From Leclercia adecarboxylata (GTDB taxonomy: Bacteria; Pseudomonadota; Gammaproteobacteria; Enterobacterales; Enterobacteriaceae), in the NCBI RefSeq assembly GCF_023639785.1, contig NZ_CP098325.1:1116001-1180000 (forward strand): a stretch of DNA of 64,000 bases, given 5' to 3'. The position numbers and the translations under genes were made by a program. Below the pieces are notes generated by a model, which did no database searches, was not told the origin of the DNA, and saw nothing but the letters and a program-made list of their open reading frames with translations. Positions 48,584 through 57,942 of the stretch are shown piece by piece (within the stretch, counting starts at the first letter, position 1; every line of letters begins with the position of its first letter).

Positions 48584-48599
48584 GTGTCGAAAATGACAC
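48584..48599. promoter_or_regulatory. Candidate FhlA site between hycA and hycB
   Basis: GTGTCGAAAATGACAC is an inverted repeat that shares TGTC...GAAAATGACA with the hyp/hyc intergenic site. FhlA-responsive control sequences have been described in the same hycA-hycB gap of E. coli. Confidence 0.5.
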
Positions 48600-48645
48600 T
48601 TCCGCCCGTTTTTCGTCAAAAATGACTATCACCAGAGGAAACCAG

Positions 48646-49251
48646 GTGAATCGTTTTGTAATTGCTGATCCCTCGCTCTGTATCGGCTGCCACACCTGTG
48701 AGGCGGCCTGTTCAGAAAACCATCGCCTGCATGGCCTGCAAAGCCAGCCGCGGCTGAAAGTGGTGCGTAACAGTAAAGACTCCGCGCCGCAGCTGTGTCA
48801 TCACTGCGAAGACGCCCCCTGCGCCCAGGTCTGCCCGGTTAACGCCATCACCCGCGCCGACGGCGCTATCCAGCTGAATGAAAGCCTGTGCGTCAGCTGC
48901 AAGCTGTGCGGCATCGCCTGTCCGTTTGGCGCCATCGAGTTTGCCGGCAGTCGCCCGCTTGCGATCCCCGCCAACAGCAACACCAGCAAAGCGCCGATGG
49001 CCCCCCCGGCCCCGGCCCGCGTCAGCCCGTTCCTCGACTGGGTGCCGGGCGTGCGCGCTATCGCGGTGAAGTGCGACCTGTGCCACTTCGATCCGGACGG
49101 CCCGGCGTGCGTGCGCACCTGCCCGACCAAATCCCTGCGTCTGGTGAATAACCAGGACATCGCCCGCGCCAGCAAGCGCAAACGCGAGCTGACGATCAAT
49201 ACCAATCTGGGCGATCTGTCGTTGTTCCAGTCGCAACAAGGAGAGCGCTGA
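48646..49251 (+). CDS. hycB: Formate hydrogenlyase iron-sulfur subunit HycB
   Basis: A 201-residue ferredoxin-like protein with four 4Fe-4S motifs (CIGCHTCEAAC, CHHCEDAPCAQVCP, CVSCKLCGIACP, CDLCHFDPDGPACVRTCP) carries electrons from FdhF towards HycF/HycG. GTG 48646 is the start: AGAGGAAA lies upstream and E. coli HycB begins the same way (NRFVIAD). Confidence 0.95.
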   Translation: MNRFVIADPSLCIGCHTCEAACSENHRLHGLQSQPRLKVVRNSKDSAPQLCHHCEDAPCAQVCPVNAITRADGAIQLNESLCVSCKLCGIACPFGAIEFAGSRPLAIPANSNTSKAPMAPPAPARVSPFLDWVPGVRAIAVKCDLCHFDPDGPACVRTCPTKSLRLVNNQDIARASKRKRELTINTNLGDLSLFQSQQGER

Positions 49252-51083
49252 TGACTGTCTTTTCGTTAATTAACCAGGCGCTGGAGTGGTATGTGGTTAG
49301 CGCCGTGCTGGCGCTGGTGTTCAGCGCCAGCCGCACCCTCAGCGGCGCCATCACCGGCTTTGGCGGGGCGATTGCCAGCGCCATGGCGGTGATGGCGGGG
49401 GCGATTTCGCTACTGGCCGCGCCGCAGCTTGCGGTGCAGCAGGGGGAGATGGCCTGGCTGCACATCGGCATGCAGATGAGCGGCATCCGTGCGGTCTGGC
49501 TTATCGCCATCGGCCTGCCGGCGTTTCTCATCAGCCTCTATACCGTCGCCTGGCTCCGCCATCCGCAGGCTAAAAGCAACGGCCTGCTGACCAACCTGCT
49601 GATGGCCACCGCCGTGGCGGCGATCATGGTCGATAACCTCGGCTGGCTGGTGGTGATGGCGGAGATCATGGCCCTGTGCGGCGCGTTTCTTACCGGCTGC
49701 GCCAGGTCCGGCAAGCTGTGGTTTGTGCTGGGGCGTCTGGGCACGCTGCTGCTGGCCTTCGCCTGCTGGCAGGCGTGGCGCTACTACGGCACCCTGGATT
49801 TCGCGGCGATGGGGGCGATGGCCTCTGCGCAGGCGCCGGGGGCCAGCGTCTGGCTGCCGGGGCTGGCGGGCTTTGGCCTGCTGGCGGGGGTGATTCCGCT
49901 GCACGGCTGGGCACCTCAGGCGCACGCTAACGCCAGCGCCCCGGCTGCGGCGCTCTTCTCCACGGTGGTGATGAAGGTGGGCCTCTACGGCATGCTGACC
50001 GTCGCCCTCAGCGGGGCGCTGCCGCCGCTGTGGCTCGGGGTGCTGCTGCTGGTGATGGGCATGATCACCGCCTTTGTCGGTGGCCTGTACGCCCTGATGG
50101 AGCACAACATCCAGCGCCTGCTGGCGTACCACACCCTGGAGAACATCGGCATCATCCTGCTCGGCCTGGGCGCGGGCGTCACCGGCATTGCGCTGCGCAG
50201 CCCGCTGCTGATGGCGCTGGGCTTTACCGGCGGGCTCTACCACCTGGTGAACCACGGCCTGTTTAAAACCACGCTGTTCCTCGGCGCGGGGGCGGTGAGG
50301 TATCGCACCGGCCATCGCGATATCGAGAAGCTGGGCGGCATCGGCAAAAAAATGCCGCTGATCTCGCTCTCGATGCTGGTCGGGCTGATGGCGATGGCGG
50401 CGCTGCCGCCGCTGAACGGCTTTGCCGGGGAGTGGGTGATCTACCAGTCCTTCTTTAACCTCGGCGGCCACGAGGCCTTTATCGCCCGCCTGCTGGGGCC
50501 GTTGCTGGCGACGGGCCTGGCGATCACCGGCGCGCTGGCGGTGATGTGTATGGCGAAAGTCTACGGCGTCACCTTCCTCGGCGCACCGCGCACCCCGGAG
50601 GCTGAAAACGCCCGCTGCGCCCCCGCGATGATGACCTTCAGCACCCTGCTGGCGGCGCTCTGCTGCGTGGCGGGGGGCGTGGCTGCGCCCTGGTTCCTGC
50701 CAATGATCAGCCGCCTGTTCCCGGTGAACGGCGGGGCGGTGAACACCGTCTCCCAGCCGATGATCACCCTCCTGCTGCTGGCGGGGCTGCTGCTGCCCTT
50801 TATCGTGCTGGTGCTGTTCAAAGGCAACCGCCTGCCGAACCGCTCCCGGGGCTTCGCCTGGGTGTGCGGGTACGATCACGAGCAGTCGATGGTGATCACC
50901 GCCCACGGTTTTGCCATGCCGGTTAAGGAGTCCTTCGCCCCGGTGCTGAAGCTGCGCAAATGGCTCAACCCGGTTCGCTTTATCCCCGGCTGGCAGTGCG
51001 ACTGCACCGCCGTGCTGGTCCACCGTATCGCCCTGATTGAGCTGGCGGTGCTGGTGGTGGTTGTCATCTCCCGAGGAGCCTGA
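49251..51083 (+). CDS. hycC: Formate hydrogenlyase membrane subunit HycC
   Basis: The 610-residue NuoL/MrpA-like membrane protein (E. coli 608) has many hydrophobic helices and the antiporter-like core with HGWAPQAHANASAPAAALFSTVVMKVG and QRLLAYHTLENIGIILLGLG. It anchors FHL in the inner membrane and may couple to ion movement. ATG overlaps the hycB stop by one base. Confidence 0.96.
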   Translation: MTVFSLINQALEWYVVSAVLALVFSASRTLSGAITGFGGAIASAMAVMAGAISLLAAPQLAVQQGEMAWLHIGMQMSGIRAVWLIAIGLPAFLISLYTVAWLRHPQAKSNGLLTNLLMATAVAAIMVDNLGWLVVMAEIMALCGAFLTGCARSGKLWFVLGRLGTLLLAFACWQAWRYYGTLDFAAMGAMASAQAPGASVWLPGLAGFGLLAGVIPLHGWAPQAHANASAPAAALFSTVVMKVGLYGMLTVALSGALPPLWLGVLLLVMGMITAFVGGLYALMEHNIQRLLAYHTLENIGIILLGLGAGVTGIALRSPLLMALGFTGGLYHLVNHGLFKTTLFLGAGAVRYRTGHRDIEKLGGIGKKMPLISLSMLVGLMAMAALPPLNGFAGEWVIYQSFFNLGGHEAFIARLLGPLLATGLAITGALAVMCMAKVYGVTFLGAPRTPEAENARCAPAMMTFSTLLAALCCVAGGVAAPWFLPMISRLFPVNGGAVNTVSQPMITLLLLAGLLLPFIVLVLFKGNRLPNRSRGFAWVCGYDHEQSMVITAHGFAMPVKESFAPVLKLRKWLNPVRFIPGWQCDCTAVLVHRIALIELAVLVVVVISRGA

Positions 51084-51085
51084 AC

Positions 51086-52009
51086 ATGACTTTGATATAC
51101 GCCCTGATTCAGGCGCTGGTGCTGTTTGCCCTCGCGCCGCTGCTGGCTGGCATCACCCGCGTGGCCCGCGCCCGAATGCACACCCGTCGCGGGCCGGATA
51201 TTTTCCAGGAGTACCGGGATCTCATCAAGCTGCTGGGCCGCCAGAGCGTGGCGCCTGCCGCCGCGGGCTGGGTGTTCCGCCTGATGCCCTTCGTGATGGT
51301 GGGGGTGATGTTTGCCATCGCCTCGGCGCTGCCGGTGATTACGCTGGCCTCGCCGCTGCCTGCTCTCGGGGATCTGATAACGCTTATCTACCTCTTCGCC
51401 ATCGCGCGCTTCTTCTTTGCCATCGCCGGGCTGGATACCGGCAGCCCGTTCACCGGGATCGGCGCCAGCCGCGAAGCGATGCTCGGCGTGCTGGTGGAGC
51501 CGATCCTGCTGCTCGGCCTGTGGGTTGCCGCCCAGGTGGCGGGCACCACCCACATCAGCGCGGTAACGCAGACCATTTACCACTGGCCCGCAGCGCACAG
51601 CGTGACGCTGGTACTTGCTCTGTGCGCCTGCGCGTTCGCCACCTTTATCGAGATGGGCAAGCTGCCGTTTGACCTCGCCGAAGCGGAGCAGGAATTGCAG
51701 GAGGGGCCGCTGTCGGAGTACAGCGGGGCGGGCTTTGCCCTGCTCAAGTGGGGCATCAGCCTGAAACAGCTGGTGGTGCTGCAGATGTTCGTCGGGGTGT
51801 TTATCCCCTGGGGGCAGATGACGCAGTTCTCCATCGGCGGCCTGCTGCTGGCGGTGGTCATCGCCGTGGTCAAGCTGGTGGCGGGCGTGCTGGTGATCGC
51901 CCTGTTTGAAAACAGCATGGCGCGCCTGCGCTTTAACGCCACCTCACGGATTACCTGGACCGGTTTCGGTCTGGCATTTTTAGCTTTCGTCTCCTTGCTG
52001 GCGGCGTGA
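51086..52009 (+). CDS. hycD: Formate hydrogenlyase membrane subunit HycD
   Basis: The 307-residue NuoH-like membrane protein has RVARARMHTRRGPDIFQEYRDLIKLL near the N-terminus and EMGKLPFDLAEAEQELQEG, the NuoH-type loop at the membrane-arm interface. GGAG precedes the start. It docks the hydrogenase arm to the membrane. Confidence 0.96.
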   Translation: MTLIYALIQALVLFALAPLLAGITRVARARMHTRRGPDIFQEYRDLIKLLGRQSVAPAAAGWVFRLMPFVMVGVMFAIASALPVITLASPLPALGDLITLIYLFAIARFFFAIAGLDTGSPFTGIGASREAMLGVLVEPILLLGLWVAAQVAGTTHISAVTQTIYHWPAAHSVTLVLALCACAFATFIEMGKLPFDLAEAEQELQEGPLSEYSGAGFALLKWGISLKQLVVLQMFVGVFIPWGQMTQFSIGGLLLAVVIAVVKLVAGVLVIALFENSMARLRFNATSRITWTGFGLAFLAFVSLLAA

Positions 52010-52024
52010 CTGTAGAGAATACCC

Positions 52025-53734
52025 ATGTCTGAAGAAAAAGTTGGTCAACACTATCTCGCCGCCCTGCATCAGGCCTTTCCTGGCGTGGTGCTGGATGAAG
52101 CCTGGCAGACCAAAGACCAGATCACCGTCACGGTGAAAATTAACTACCTGCCGGAAGTGGTGGAGTTTTTGTATTACCAGCAGGGCGGCTGGCTGTCGGT
52201 GCTGTTTGGTAACGACGAACGCCAGCTCTGCGGCAGCTACGCCGTCTACTACGTGCTGTCGATGGAGCAGGGAACCCGCTGCTGGCTCACCGTACGCGTG
52301 GAGGTGGACGCCGATAAGCCGGAGTTCCCGTCCGTCACCCCGCGCGTGCCTGCTGCCGTCTGGGGCGAGCGCGAAGTGCGCGACATGTACGGCCTGATCC
52401 CGGTCGGGCTGCCGGACGAGCGCCGCCTGGTGCTGCCGGACGACTGGCCGGACGAACTCTATCCGCTGCGTAAAGACAGCATGGATTACCGTCAGCGCCC
52501 GGCCCCGACCACCGACAAAGAGACCTACGCGTTCATCAACGAGCTCGGGGACAAGAAAAATAACGTGGTGCCCATTGGCCCGCTGCACGTCACCTCTGAT
52601 GAACCGGGCCACTTCCGCCTGTTCGTCGACGGCGAGAACATCATCGACGCCGACTACCGCCTGTTCTACGTCCATCGCGGCATGGAGAAGCTGGCCGAAA
52701 CCCGGATGGGCTACAACGAAGTAACCTTCCTCTCCGACCGCGTCTGCGGCATCTGCGGCTTCGCCCACAGCACCGCCTACACCACCTCGGTGGAGAACGC
52801 GATGGGGATTGTGGTGCCGGAGCGCGCCCAGATGATCCGCGCCATCCTGCTGGAGGTGGAGCGCCTGCACTCGCACCTGCTCAACCTCGGCCTGGCCTGC
52901 CACTTTGTCGGGTTTGACTCCGGCTTTATGCAGTTCTTCCGCGTGCGCGAAACCTCCATGAAGATGGCGGAGATCCTCACCGGGGCGCGTAAAACCTACG
53001 GCCTGAACCTGATCGGCGGCATCCGCCGCGACCTGCTGAAAGAGGACATGATCGCCACCCGCCTGCTGGCCCAGCAGATGCGCCGCGAGGTGCAGGATCT
53101 GGTGGATATTCTGATGAGCACCCCGAATATCGAACAGCGCACCGTCGGCATCGGCCGCCTCGACCCGCAGATCGCCCGGGACTTCAGCAACGTCGGCCCG
53201 ATGGTGCGCGCCAGCGGCCACGCCCGCGACACCCGCGCCGATCACCCGTTTGTCGGTTACGGCCTGCTGCCGATGGAAGTCCACAGCGGGCAGGGCTGCG
53301 ACGTGATTTCCCGCCTGAAGGTGCGCATCAACGAGGTCTTCACCGCCCTGAACATGATCGACTTCGGCCTGGATAACCTGCCGGGCGGCGCGCTGATGGT
53401 GGAGGGCTTCACCTACATCCCGAACCGCTTTGCGCTGGGCTTCAGCGAGGCGCCGCGCGGGGATGATATCCACTGGAGCATGACCGGCGACAACCAGAAG
53501 CTCTGGCGCTGGCGCTGCCGGGCGGCCACCTACGCCAACTGGCCGACCCTGCGCTACATGCTGCGCGGCAACACCGTCTCCGACGCGCCGCTGATTATCG
53601 GCAGCCTCGACCCGTGCTACTCCTGCACCGACCGCATGACGGTGGTGGACGTGCGCAAGAAGAAAAGCCAGGTGGTTCCGTACAAGGAGCTGGAGCGCTA
53701 CAGCATTGAACGCAAGAACTCGCCGCTGAAATAA
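52025..53734 (+). CDS. hycE: Hydrogenase 3 large (NiFe) subunit HycE
   Basis: The 569-residue protein fuses an N-terminal NuoC-like part with the NiFe catalytic subunit. Nickel-ligand cysteines are RVCGIC (C241, C244) and DPCYSC (C531, C534). The tail after R537 (MTVVDVRKKK...SPLK, 32 residues) is the peptide removed by HycI after nickel insertion, as in E. coli, where cleavage follows Arg537. Intact and same length as E. coli HycE. Confidence 0.97.
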   Translation: MSEEKVGQHYLAALHQAFPGVVLDEAWQTKDQITVTVKINYLPEVVEFLYYQQGGWLSVLFGNDERQLCGSYAVYYVLSMEQGTRCWLTVRVEVDADKPEFPSVTPRVPAAVWGEREVRDMYGLIPVGLPDERRLVLPDDWPDELYPLRKDSMDYRQRPAPTTDKETYAFINELGDKKNNVVPIGPLHVTSDEPGHFRLFVDGENIIDADYRLFYVHRGMEKLAETRMGYNEVTFLSDRVCGICGFAHSTAYTTSVENAMGIVVPERAQMIRAILLEVERLHSHLLNLGLACHFVGFDSGFMQFFRVRETSMKMAEILTGARKTYGLNLIGGIRRDLLKEDMIATRLLAQQMRREVQDLVDILMSTPNIEQRTVGIGRLDPQIARDFSNVGPMVRASGHARDTRADHPFVGYGLLPMEVHSGQGCDVISRLKVRINEVFTALNMIDFGLDNLPGGALMVEGFTYIPNRFALGFSEAPRGDDIHWSMTGDNQKLWRWRCRAATYANWPTLRYMLRGNTVSDAPLIIGSLDPCYSCTDRMTVVDVRKKKSQVVPYKELERYSIERKNSPLK

Positions 53735-53743
53735 GGACTGGCC

Positions 53744-54289
53744 ATGTTTACCTTTATCAAAAAAGCGATCAAAACCGGCACGGTCACGGAGTCGTATCCC
53801 CTTCAGCCCATTGCGGTGGATAAAAATCTGCGCGGCAAGCCGGAGCACGACCCGCAGCAGTGTATCGGCTGCGCGGCCTGCGTGAACGCCTGCCCGTCCA
53901 ACGCCCTGACGGTGGAGACGGATCTGCAGTTCGGCCAGCTGACCTGGCAGTTCAACCTCGGGCGCTGCATCTTCTGCGGCCGCTGCGAAGAGGTGTGCCC
54001 GACCACCGCCATTAAGCTCTCTCAGGAGTACGAGCTGGCGGTGTGGAGCAAAGCGGATTTCCTGCAGCAGTCGCGCTTTGACATCTGCCACTGCCGGGTG
54101 TGCAAGCGCCCGTACGCGGTACAGAAAGAAATTGATTACGCGATTGCCCTGCTGCGCCACAACGGCGACCAGCGCGCCGAATCGCATCGCGAGAGTTTTG
54201 AAACCTGCCCGGACTGCAAGCGCCTGCAGGGGCTAACCCCGGCGGACAAAATCCAGCTGACCCGGGAAATGGAGGAAGCGACACGATGA
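53744..54289 (+). CDS. hycF: Formate hydrogenlyase iron-sulfur subunit HycF
   Basis: A 181-residue NuoI-like protein has two 4Fe-4S motifs ([12 protein letters not shown] and [12 protein letters not shown]) and a further set of cysteines ([16 protein letters not shown]) near the C-terminus typical of HycF. It relays electrons between HycB and HycG. Its end overlaps hycG (ATGA). Confidence 0.96.
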   Translation: MFTFIKKAIKTGTVTESYPLQPIAVDKNLRGKPEHDPQQCIGCAACVNACPSNALTVETDLQFGQLTWQFNLGRCIFCGRCEEVCPTTAIKLSQEYELAVWSKADFLQQSRFDICHCRVCKRPYAVQKEIDYAIALLRHNGDQRAESHRESFETCPDCKRLQGLTPADKIQLTREMEEATR

Positions 54290-55050
54290 GCGAACTGTTA
54301 GGGCCACGTAACGAGCAGGGGATGCCGGTCCCGGTGACGGTGGACGAGTCCATCGCCAGCATGAAGGCCTCGCTGCTGAAAAAAATCAAACGCTCCGCCT
54401 ACGTCTACCGCGTGGACTGCGGCGGCTGCAACGGCTGCGAGATCGAGATCTTCGCCACCCTGTCGCCGATCTTCGACACCGAGCGCTTCGGCATCAAGGT
54501 GGTGCCATCCCCGCGCCACGCCGACATTCTGCTGTTCACCGGGGCGGTGACCCGCGCCATGCGCTCCCCGGCGCTGCGGGCGTGGGAGTCGGCCCCCGAT
54601 CCGAAGATCTGCATCTCCTACGGGGCCTGCGGCAACTCCGGCGGCATCTTCCACGACCTGTACTGTGTCTGGGGCGGCACCGACAAAATCGTCCCGGTGG
54701 ACGTCTACATCCCCGGCTGCCCGCCGTCGCCAGCCGCGACTCTGTACGGCTTTGCCATGGCGCTGGGGCTGCTGGAGCAAAAAATCCACGCCCGGGAGCC
54801 GGGGGCGCTGGACAACCAGCCCGCCGAACTCCTGCATCCGGAGATGGTGCAGCCGCTGCGGGTGCGCATCGACCGCGCCGCGCGCCGCCTGGCGGGCTAC
54901 CGCTATGGCCGCCAGATCGCCGACGACTTTATGCGTCATCTGATCGAGGGCGACGAGAGCGTGGCCCGCTGGCTGGCGCACGAGAACGATCCGCGCCTGA
55001 ACGAGATCGTCGCCAACCTCATTGAGGTGGTCGGGCAGGAGCGTGTGTGA
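54286..55050 (+). CDS. hycG: Hydrogenase 3 small subunit HycG
   Basis: The 254-residue NuoB-like subunit has [10 protein letters not shown] and a later [10 protein letters not shown]...[12 protein letters not shown] block that hold the 4Fe-4S cluster next to the HycE active site. E. coli HycG is 255 residues. Confidence 0.97.
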   Translation: MSELLGPRNEQGMPVPVTVDESIASMKASLLKKIKRSAYVYRVDCGGCNGCEIEIFATLSPIFDTERFGIKVVPSPRHADILLFTGAVTRAMRSPALRAWESAPDPKICISYGACGNSGGIFHDLYCVWGGTDKIVPVDVYIPGCPPSPAATLYGFAMALGLLEQKIHAREPGALDNQPAELLHPEMVQPLRVRIDRAARRLAGYRYGRQIADDFMRHLIEGDESVARWLAHENDPRLNEIVANLIEVVGQERV

Positions 55051-55460
55051 TGAGTGAGACGGTGGTATTTAGCCAGCTCAGCCGCAAGTTCATTGACCAG
55101 AATGACGACACTCCCGCCGATGCCCAGCAGGTGATCTACTACGGGCTGGCCATCGGCCACCATCTGGGGGTGATCGACTGCCTGGAGGCGGCGCTCACCT
55201 GCCCGTGGGACGCCTATCTGGACTGGATCGCCACTCTGGAAGCGGGGAGCGAGGCGCGGCGCAAAATGGAGGGCGTGCCGCGCTACGGGGAGCTCGTCAT
55301 CGACAGTAATCATATCGTGATGCTGGCCAGCGCCTTCGATGCCGCAATCGCGCGCCAGACGGCACAGCAGCAGGCGTGGAGCGAGGCTTTACTCGTGATG
55401 CTCCACGCCATTCACCAGGAAAACGCCATCTACCTGATGGTGAGGAGGCAACGTGACTGA
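55050..55460 (+). CDS. hycH: Formate hydrogenlyase maturation protein HycH
   Basis: From ATG 55050, which overlaps the hycG stop (TGATG), the product has 136 residues as in E. coli. HycH is needed for HycE maturation but is not a subunit of the final complex. GTG 55047 is a second possible start. Its 3' end overlaps hycI by eight bases. Confidence 0.94.
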   Translation: MSETVVFSQLSRKFIDQNDDTPADAQQVIYYGLAIGHHLGVIDCLEAALTCPWDAYLDWIATLEAGSEARRKMEGVPRYGELVIDSNHIVMLASAFDAAIARQTAQQQAWSEALLVMLHAIHQENAIYLMVRRQRD

Positions 55461-55908
55461 TGTATTACTCTGCGTCGGCAACAGCATGATGGGCGACGAC
55501 GGCGCTGGTCCGCTGCTGGCCGGGATGTGCCGGGAAGCGCCGCGCGGCGACTGGGTGGTGTTCGACGGCGGCAGCGCCCCGGAGAACGACATCGTGGCGA
55601 TCCGCGAGCAGCGCCCGGCGCGACTGCTGATTGTGGATGCCACCGACATGGGGCTTAACCCCGGCGAAATCCGCCGCATCGACCCGGACGACATCGCCGA
55701 GATGTTTATGATGACGACCCACAATATGCCGCTGAACTATCTGGTGGATCAGCTGCGCGGGGATGTGGGGGAGGTGATTTTCTTAGGGATCCAGCCGGAT
55801 ATTGTGGGGTTTTATTATCCGATGACGGAGAAGGTGAAGGCGGCTGTTGAGAGGGTTTATGAGAGTCTGGTTGACCGGGATGGGGTTGGGGTGTTTGGGG
55901 AGTTGTAG
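55453..55908 (+). CDS. hycI: HycE-specific maturation protease HycI
   Basis: The 151-residue protein starts at GTG 55453 (VTDVLLCVGNSMMGDDGAGPLL) and has the HycI nickel-binding residues (D16 in MGDDGAGP, the Asp of VDATDMGLNPGE, and the His of TTHNMPLNYL). It removes the C-terminal tail of HycE after nickel insertion. The C-terminus is a few residues shorter than in E. coli and more G/T-rich codons appear there. Confidence 0.95.
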   Translation: MTDVLLCVGNSMMGDDGAGPLLAGMCREAPRGDWVVFDGGSAPENDIVAIREQRPARLLIVDATDMGLNPGEIRRIDPDDIAEMFMMTTHNMPLNYLVDQLRGDVGEVIFLGIQPDIVGFYYPMTEKVKAAVERVYESLVDRDGVGVFGEL

Positions 55909-55928
55909 CGCGTAACCACGAAGGAAAA

Positions 55929-56020
55929 ATGCCCGGTGGCGGCTAGCGCCTGACCGGGCCTACTTATTGATAGAGCGGGTTTTGTAGGCCGTGCAAGGCG
56001 CCAGCCGCCGCCCGGCGGAA
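55929..56020. repeat. REP/BIME-type repeat after hycI
   Basis: Units with GCCCGGTGGCGGCTAGCGCC and GGCGCCAGCCGCCGCCCGG arms follow the hyc operon and mark the end of the FHL transcription unit. Confidence 0.7.
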
Positions 56021-56182
56021 GCGAGCACAATATTTAAACCAGGTTGCTGATTGCGAGTACCTCTCTAAAATACCCGTAGGCGGCTTACGCCTTACCGTGC
56101 CTTGTTTTTTTATTTGTTCTGATTTTCGTGAAGTGGTAAACCGAAATTAATTTTGACGGGTATATGAGAATGGGAGTTAGGC

Positions 56183-56608
56183 GTGAGGTTGCGTGAAAGT
56201 GCAGGGAAGATATTTATGCTTGCCGTTGTGGTCAGCCTGGCGGCGGGTTGTGCGCCGTTACATCCTTCTGGCTGCCATAAAACCACAGCATTGGGCAGTT
56301 GCGGTTCTGGTCGCTGGGACGACCAGGATGAATGGGGCGAGCAGGCGCGGGGGATTAAGGCGGCGATTGAGGAACAAATCGCTGAACCAGAACGCTGGAA
56401 GGGCAAGAAATGTAGGTTGCATATGGAGTTTGCGAAGGATGGTAGGGCTTTGAAGGTATCAACCAGCAGAGGTAACAAAGAGTATTGTGAGGCGGTAAAA
56501 GTGGCAGCCCAAAAAGCGACGTTCCCGGCATTTACAAATCCGGAGGTGTATCGGGATTTTCAGAGATCCAGGTTTGATATGGAGGGGCAGGTGGAGGATT
56601 ATCGTTAA
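56183..56608 (+). CDS. Lipoprotein with TolA C-terminal-type domain
   Basis: The 141-residue protein has a lipoprotein signal (lipobox LAAGC, Cys23), a short Cys-containing linker, and a C-terminal domain (WKGKKCRLHMEFAKDGRALKVS...CEAVKVAAQKATFPAFTNPEVYRDF) matching the TolA C-terminal domain, including its paired cysteines. TolA itself is a large inner-membrane protein; here only domain III is kept and lipid-anchored. GTG start with GGGAG seven bases upstream. Role unknown; phage/colicin-entry interference or envelope function are possible. Confidence 0.75.
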   Translation: MRLRESAGKIFMLAVVVSLAAGCAPLHPSGCHKTTALGSCGSGRWDDQDEWGEQARGIKAAIEEQIAEPERWKGKKCRLHMEFAKDGRALKVSTSRGNKEYCEAVKVAAQKATFPAFTNPEVYRDFQRSRFDMEGQVEDYR

Positions 56609-56937
56609 GGGGCCGATTTGTGCCAGGAGCGGACGTTGCTAAGTCCGCACTACATTAATTAGAGGGGAGCTGGTAATGCTCATAGCTCGATTAGTATGAT
56701 TTTAATGCATTATTGAAAATGTAAAATTTACAATCGCTCCAATCCCTCATCATTCCTGCTTTCACATTTATACATTGTTCTACATCAATAGAAATGAAAA
56801 CTTGTTTAATGAAAAACACAATATAGTGCATATAAAATAAAATTTATCACCATATGTAGTGGGTTTGATGTCCTGTATGCATGCCCTTCATATGCTTTAG
56901 TTTTGTTTACATAGTACCAGAACAAGGAAAAAAACAG
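56609..56937. other. AT-rich gap before the defence operon, no gene seen
   Basis: GCGGAC-TTGCTAA-type hairpin at 56631-56650 and a long AT-rich run follow; no coding frame is supported. Probably holds the promoter of the next operon. Confidence 0.5.
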
Positions 56938-57942
56938 ATGTCTTACCAGGTTAGTACTGCTTTTAATAGCCTCATGAACAACTTTGTTAATCTAGATGCA
57001 GATGAAACACGCAAGGGAAGAAGAAGTCGTGACTGGTTAGTCGATGAGCAGCTTACCAGTTTTCCAGATAAAGATGATAAATTCCCACTTTTAAGCAATA
57101 CGCCTAAAATGTGGTTTGGTTCATTCTCAAGAAGGACAAAAATTCGTGAACTTGATGACATCGATATGATGATTGTCATGCATGCGGAAGGCAGTACTTA
57201 CACTCAAAGCGGCAAAACCTTCTATATATCTCCAGGAACAAATTCCCGTTTCCAAAACTACCTGAACGAAACCGGTGAGTGGGTAAATTCACGCAGAATT
57301 GTCAATAAGTTTGTTTCATCGCTAAAATCTGTCCCGCAATACTCGGCCGCTGATAGCAAACGTCAAGGAGAAGCGGCAACTCTCAATCTAAAATCCTATA
57401 CATGGAATTTTGATATTGTTCCAGCCTTCATCACCACACCAGATAGCTATGGAAACACATTTTACTTGATCCCAGACGGCAGCGGTAACTGGAAACAGAC
57501 CGACCCGCGTATTGATAAAGACCGTGCAACTAGAGTGAACCAAAAGCATGATGGTAAGGTATTGAACGTAATTCGTTTAATTAAGTATTGGAAGCGTAAG
57601 CGTGGCGTACCTGCAATCGGTTCATATTTACTTGAAACTATTATGCTAAACCACTACGACGAACTTAACAAAGATTCAATGTCAAAATATCTCGATATCG
57701 AATTTGCAGATGCTTTGCAAGTCTTAGCGACTGCAATCGTCGGTTACGTTGGCGATCAAAAAAACTTTCAGGGTGATATAAATCATCTAAGTTCAGAAGA
57801 GCAGAAAAAGGTGCAAGAAATGGCCCTAGAAGATGCAAACAATGCAAAAGAGGCTCTTTCGATAGAATTTACTGATCCTGAGAAATCTGGAAAAATATGG
57901 CAGAAAGTGTTAGGTAAAGATTTTCCAGTAGGAAACGCATAA
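56938..57942 (+). CDS. CD-NTase (SMODS-type nucleotidyltransferase), CBASS signalling enzyme
   Basis: From ATG 56938 (AAGGA nine bases upstream) the 334-residue protein carries the polymerase-beta-like motif GSFSRRTKIRELDDIDMM (GS at 61-62, D74 and D76), a third acidic residue D159 in WNFDIVPAF, and a helical C-terminal domain (VIRLIKYWKRKRG) as in DncV/cGAS-like enzymes. Such enzymes make cyclic oligonucleotide signals upon phage infection. Codons are much richer in A/T than in neighbours, indicating acquisition by transfer. The stop overlaps the partner gene start. Confidence 0.85.
   Translation: MSYQVSTAFNSLMNNFVNLDADETRKGRRSRDWLVDEQLTSFPDKDDKFPLLSNTPKMWFGSFSRRTKIRELDDIDMMIVMHAEGSTYTQSGKTFYISPGTNSRFQNYLNETGEWVNSRRIVNKFVSSLKSVPQYSAADSKRQGEAATLNLKSYTWNFDIVPAFITTPDSYGNTFYLIPDGSGNWKQTDPRIDKDRATRVNQKHDGKVLNVIRLIKYWKRKRGVPAIGSYLLETIMLNHYDELNKDSMSKYLDIEFADALQVLATAIVGYVGDQKNFQGDINHLSSEEQKKVQEMALEDANNAKEALSIEFTDPEKSGKIWQKVLGKDFPVGNA

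Noticed and set aside
51980..54187. A 735-codon minus-strand frame
   Set aside because: Mirror of hycE and hycF; no domain.
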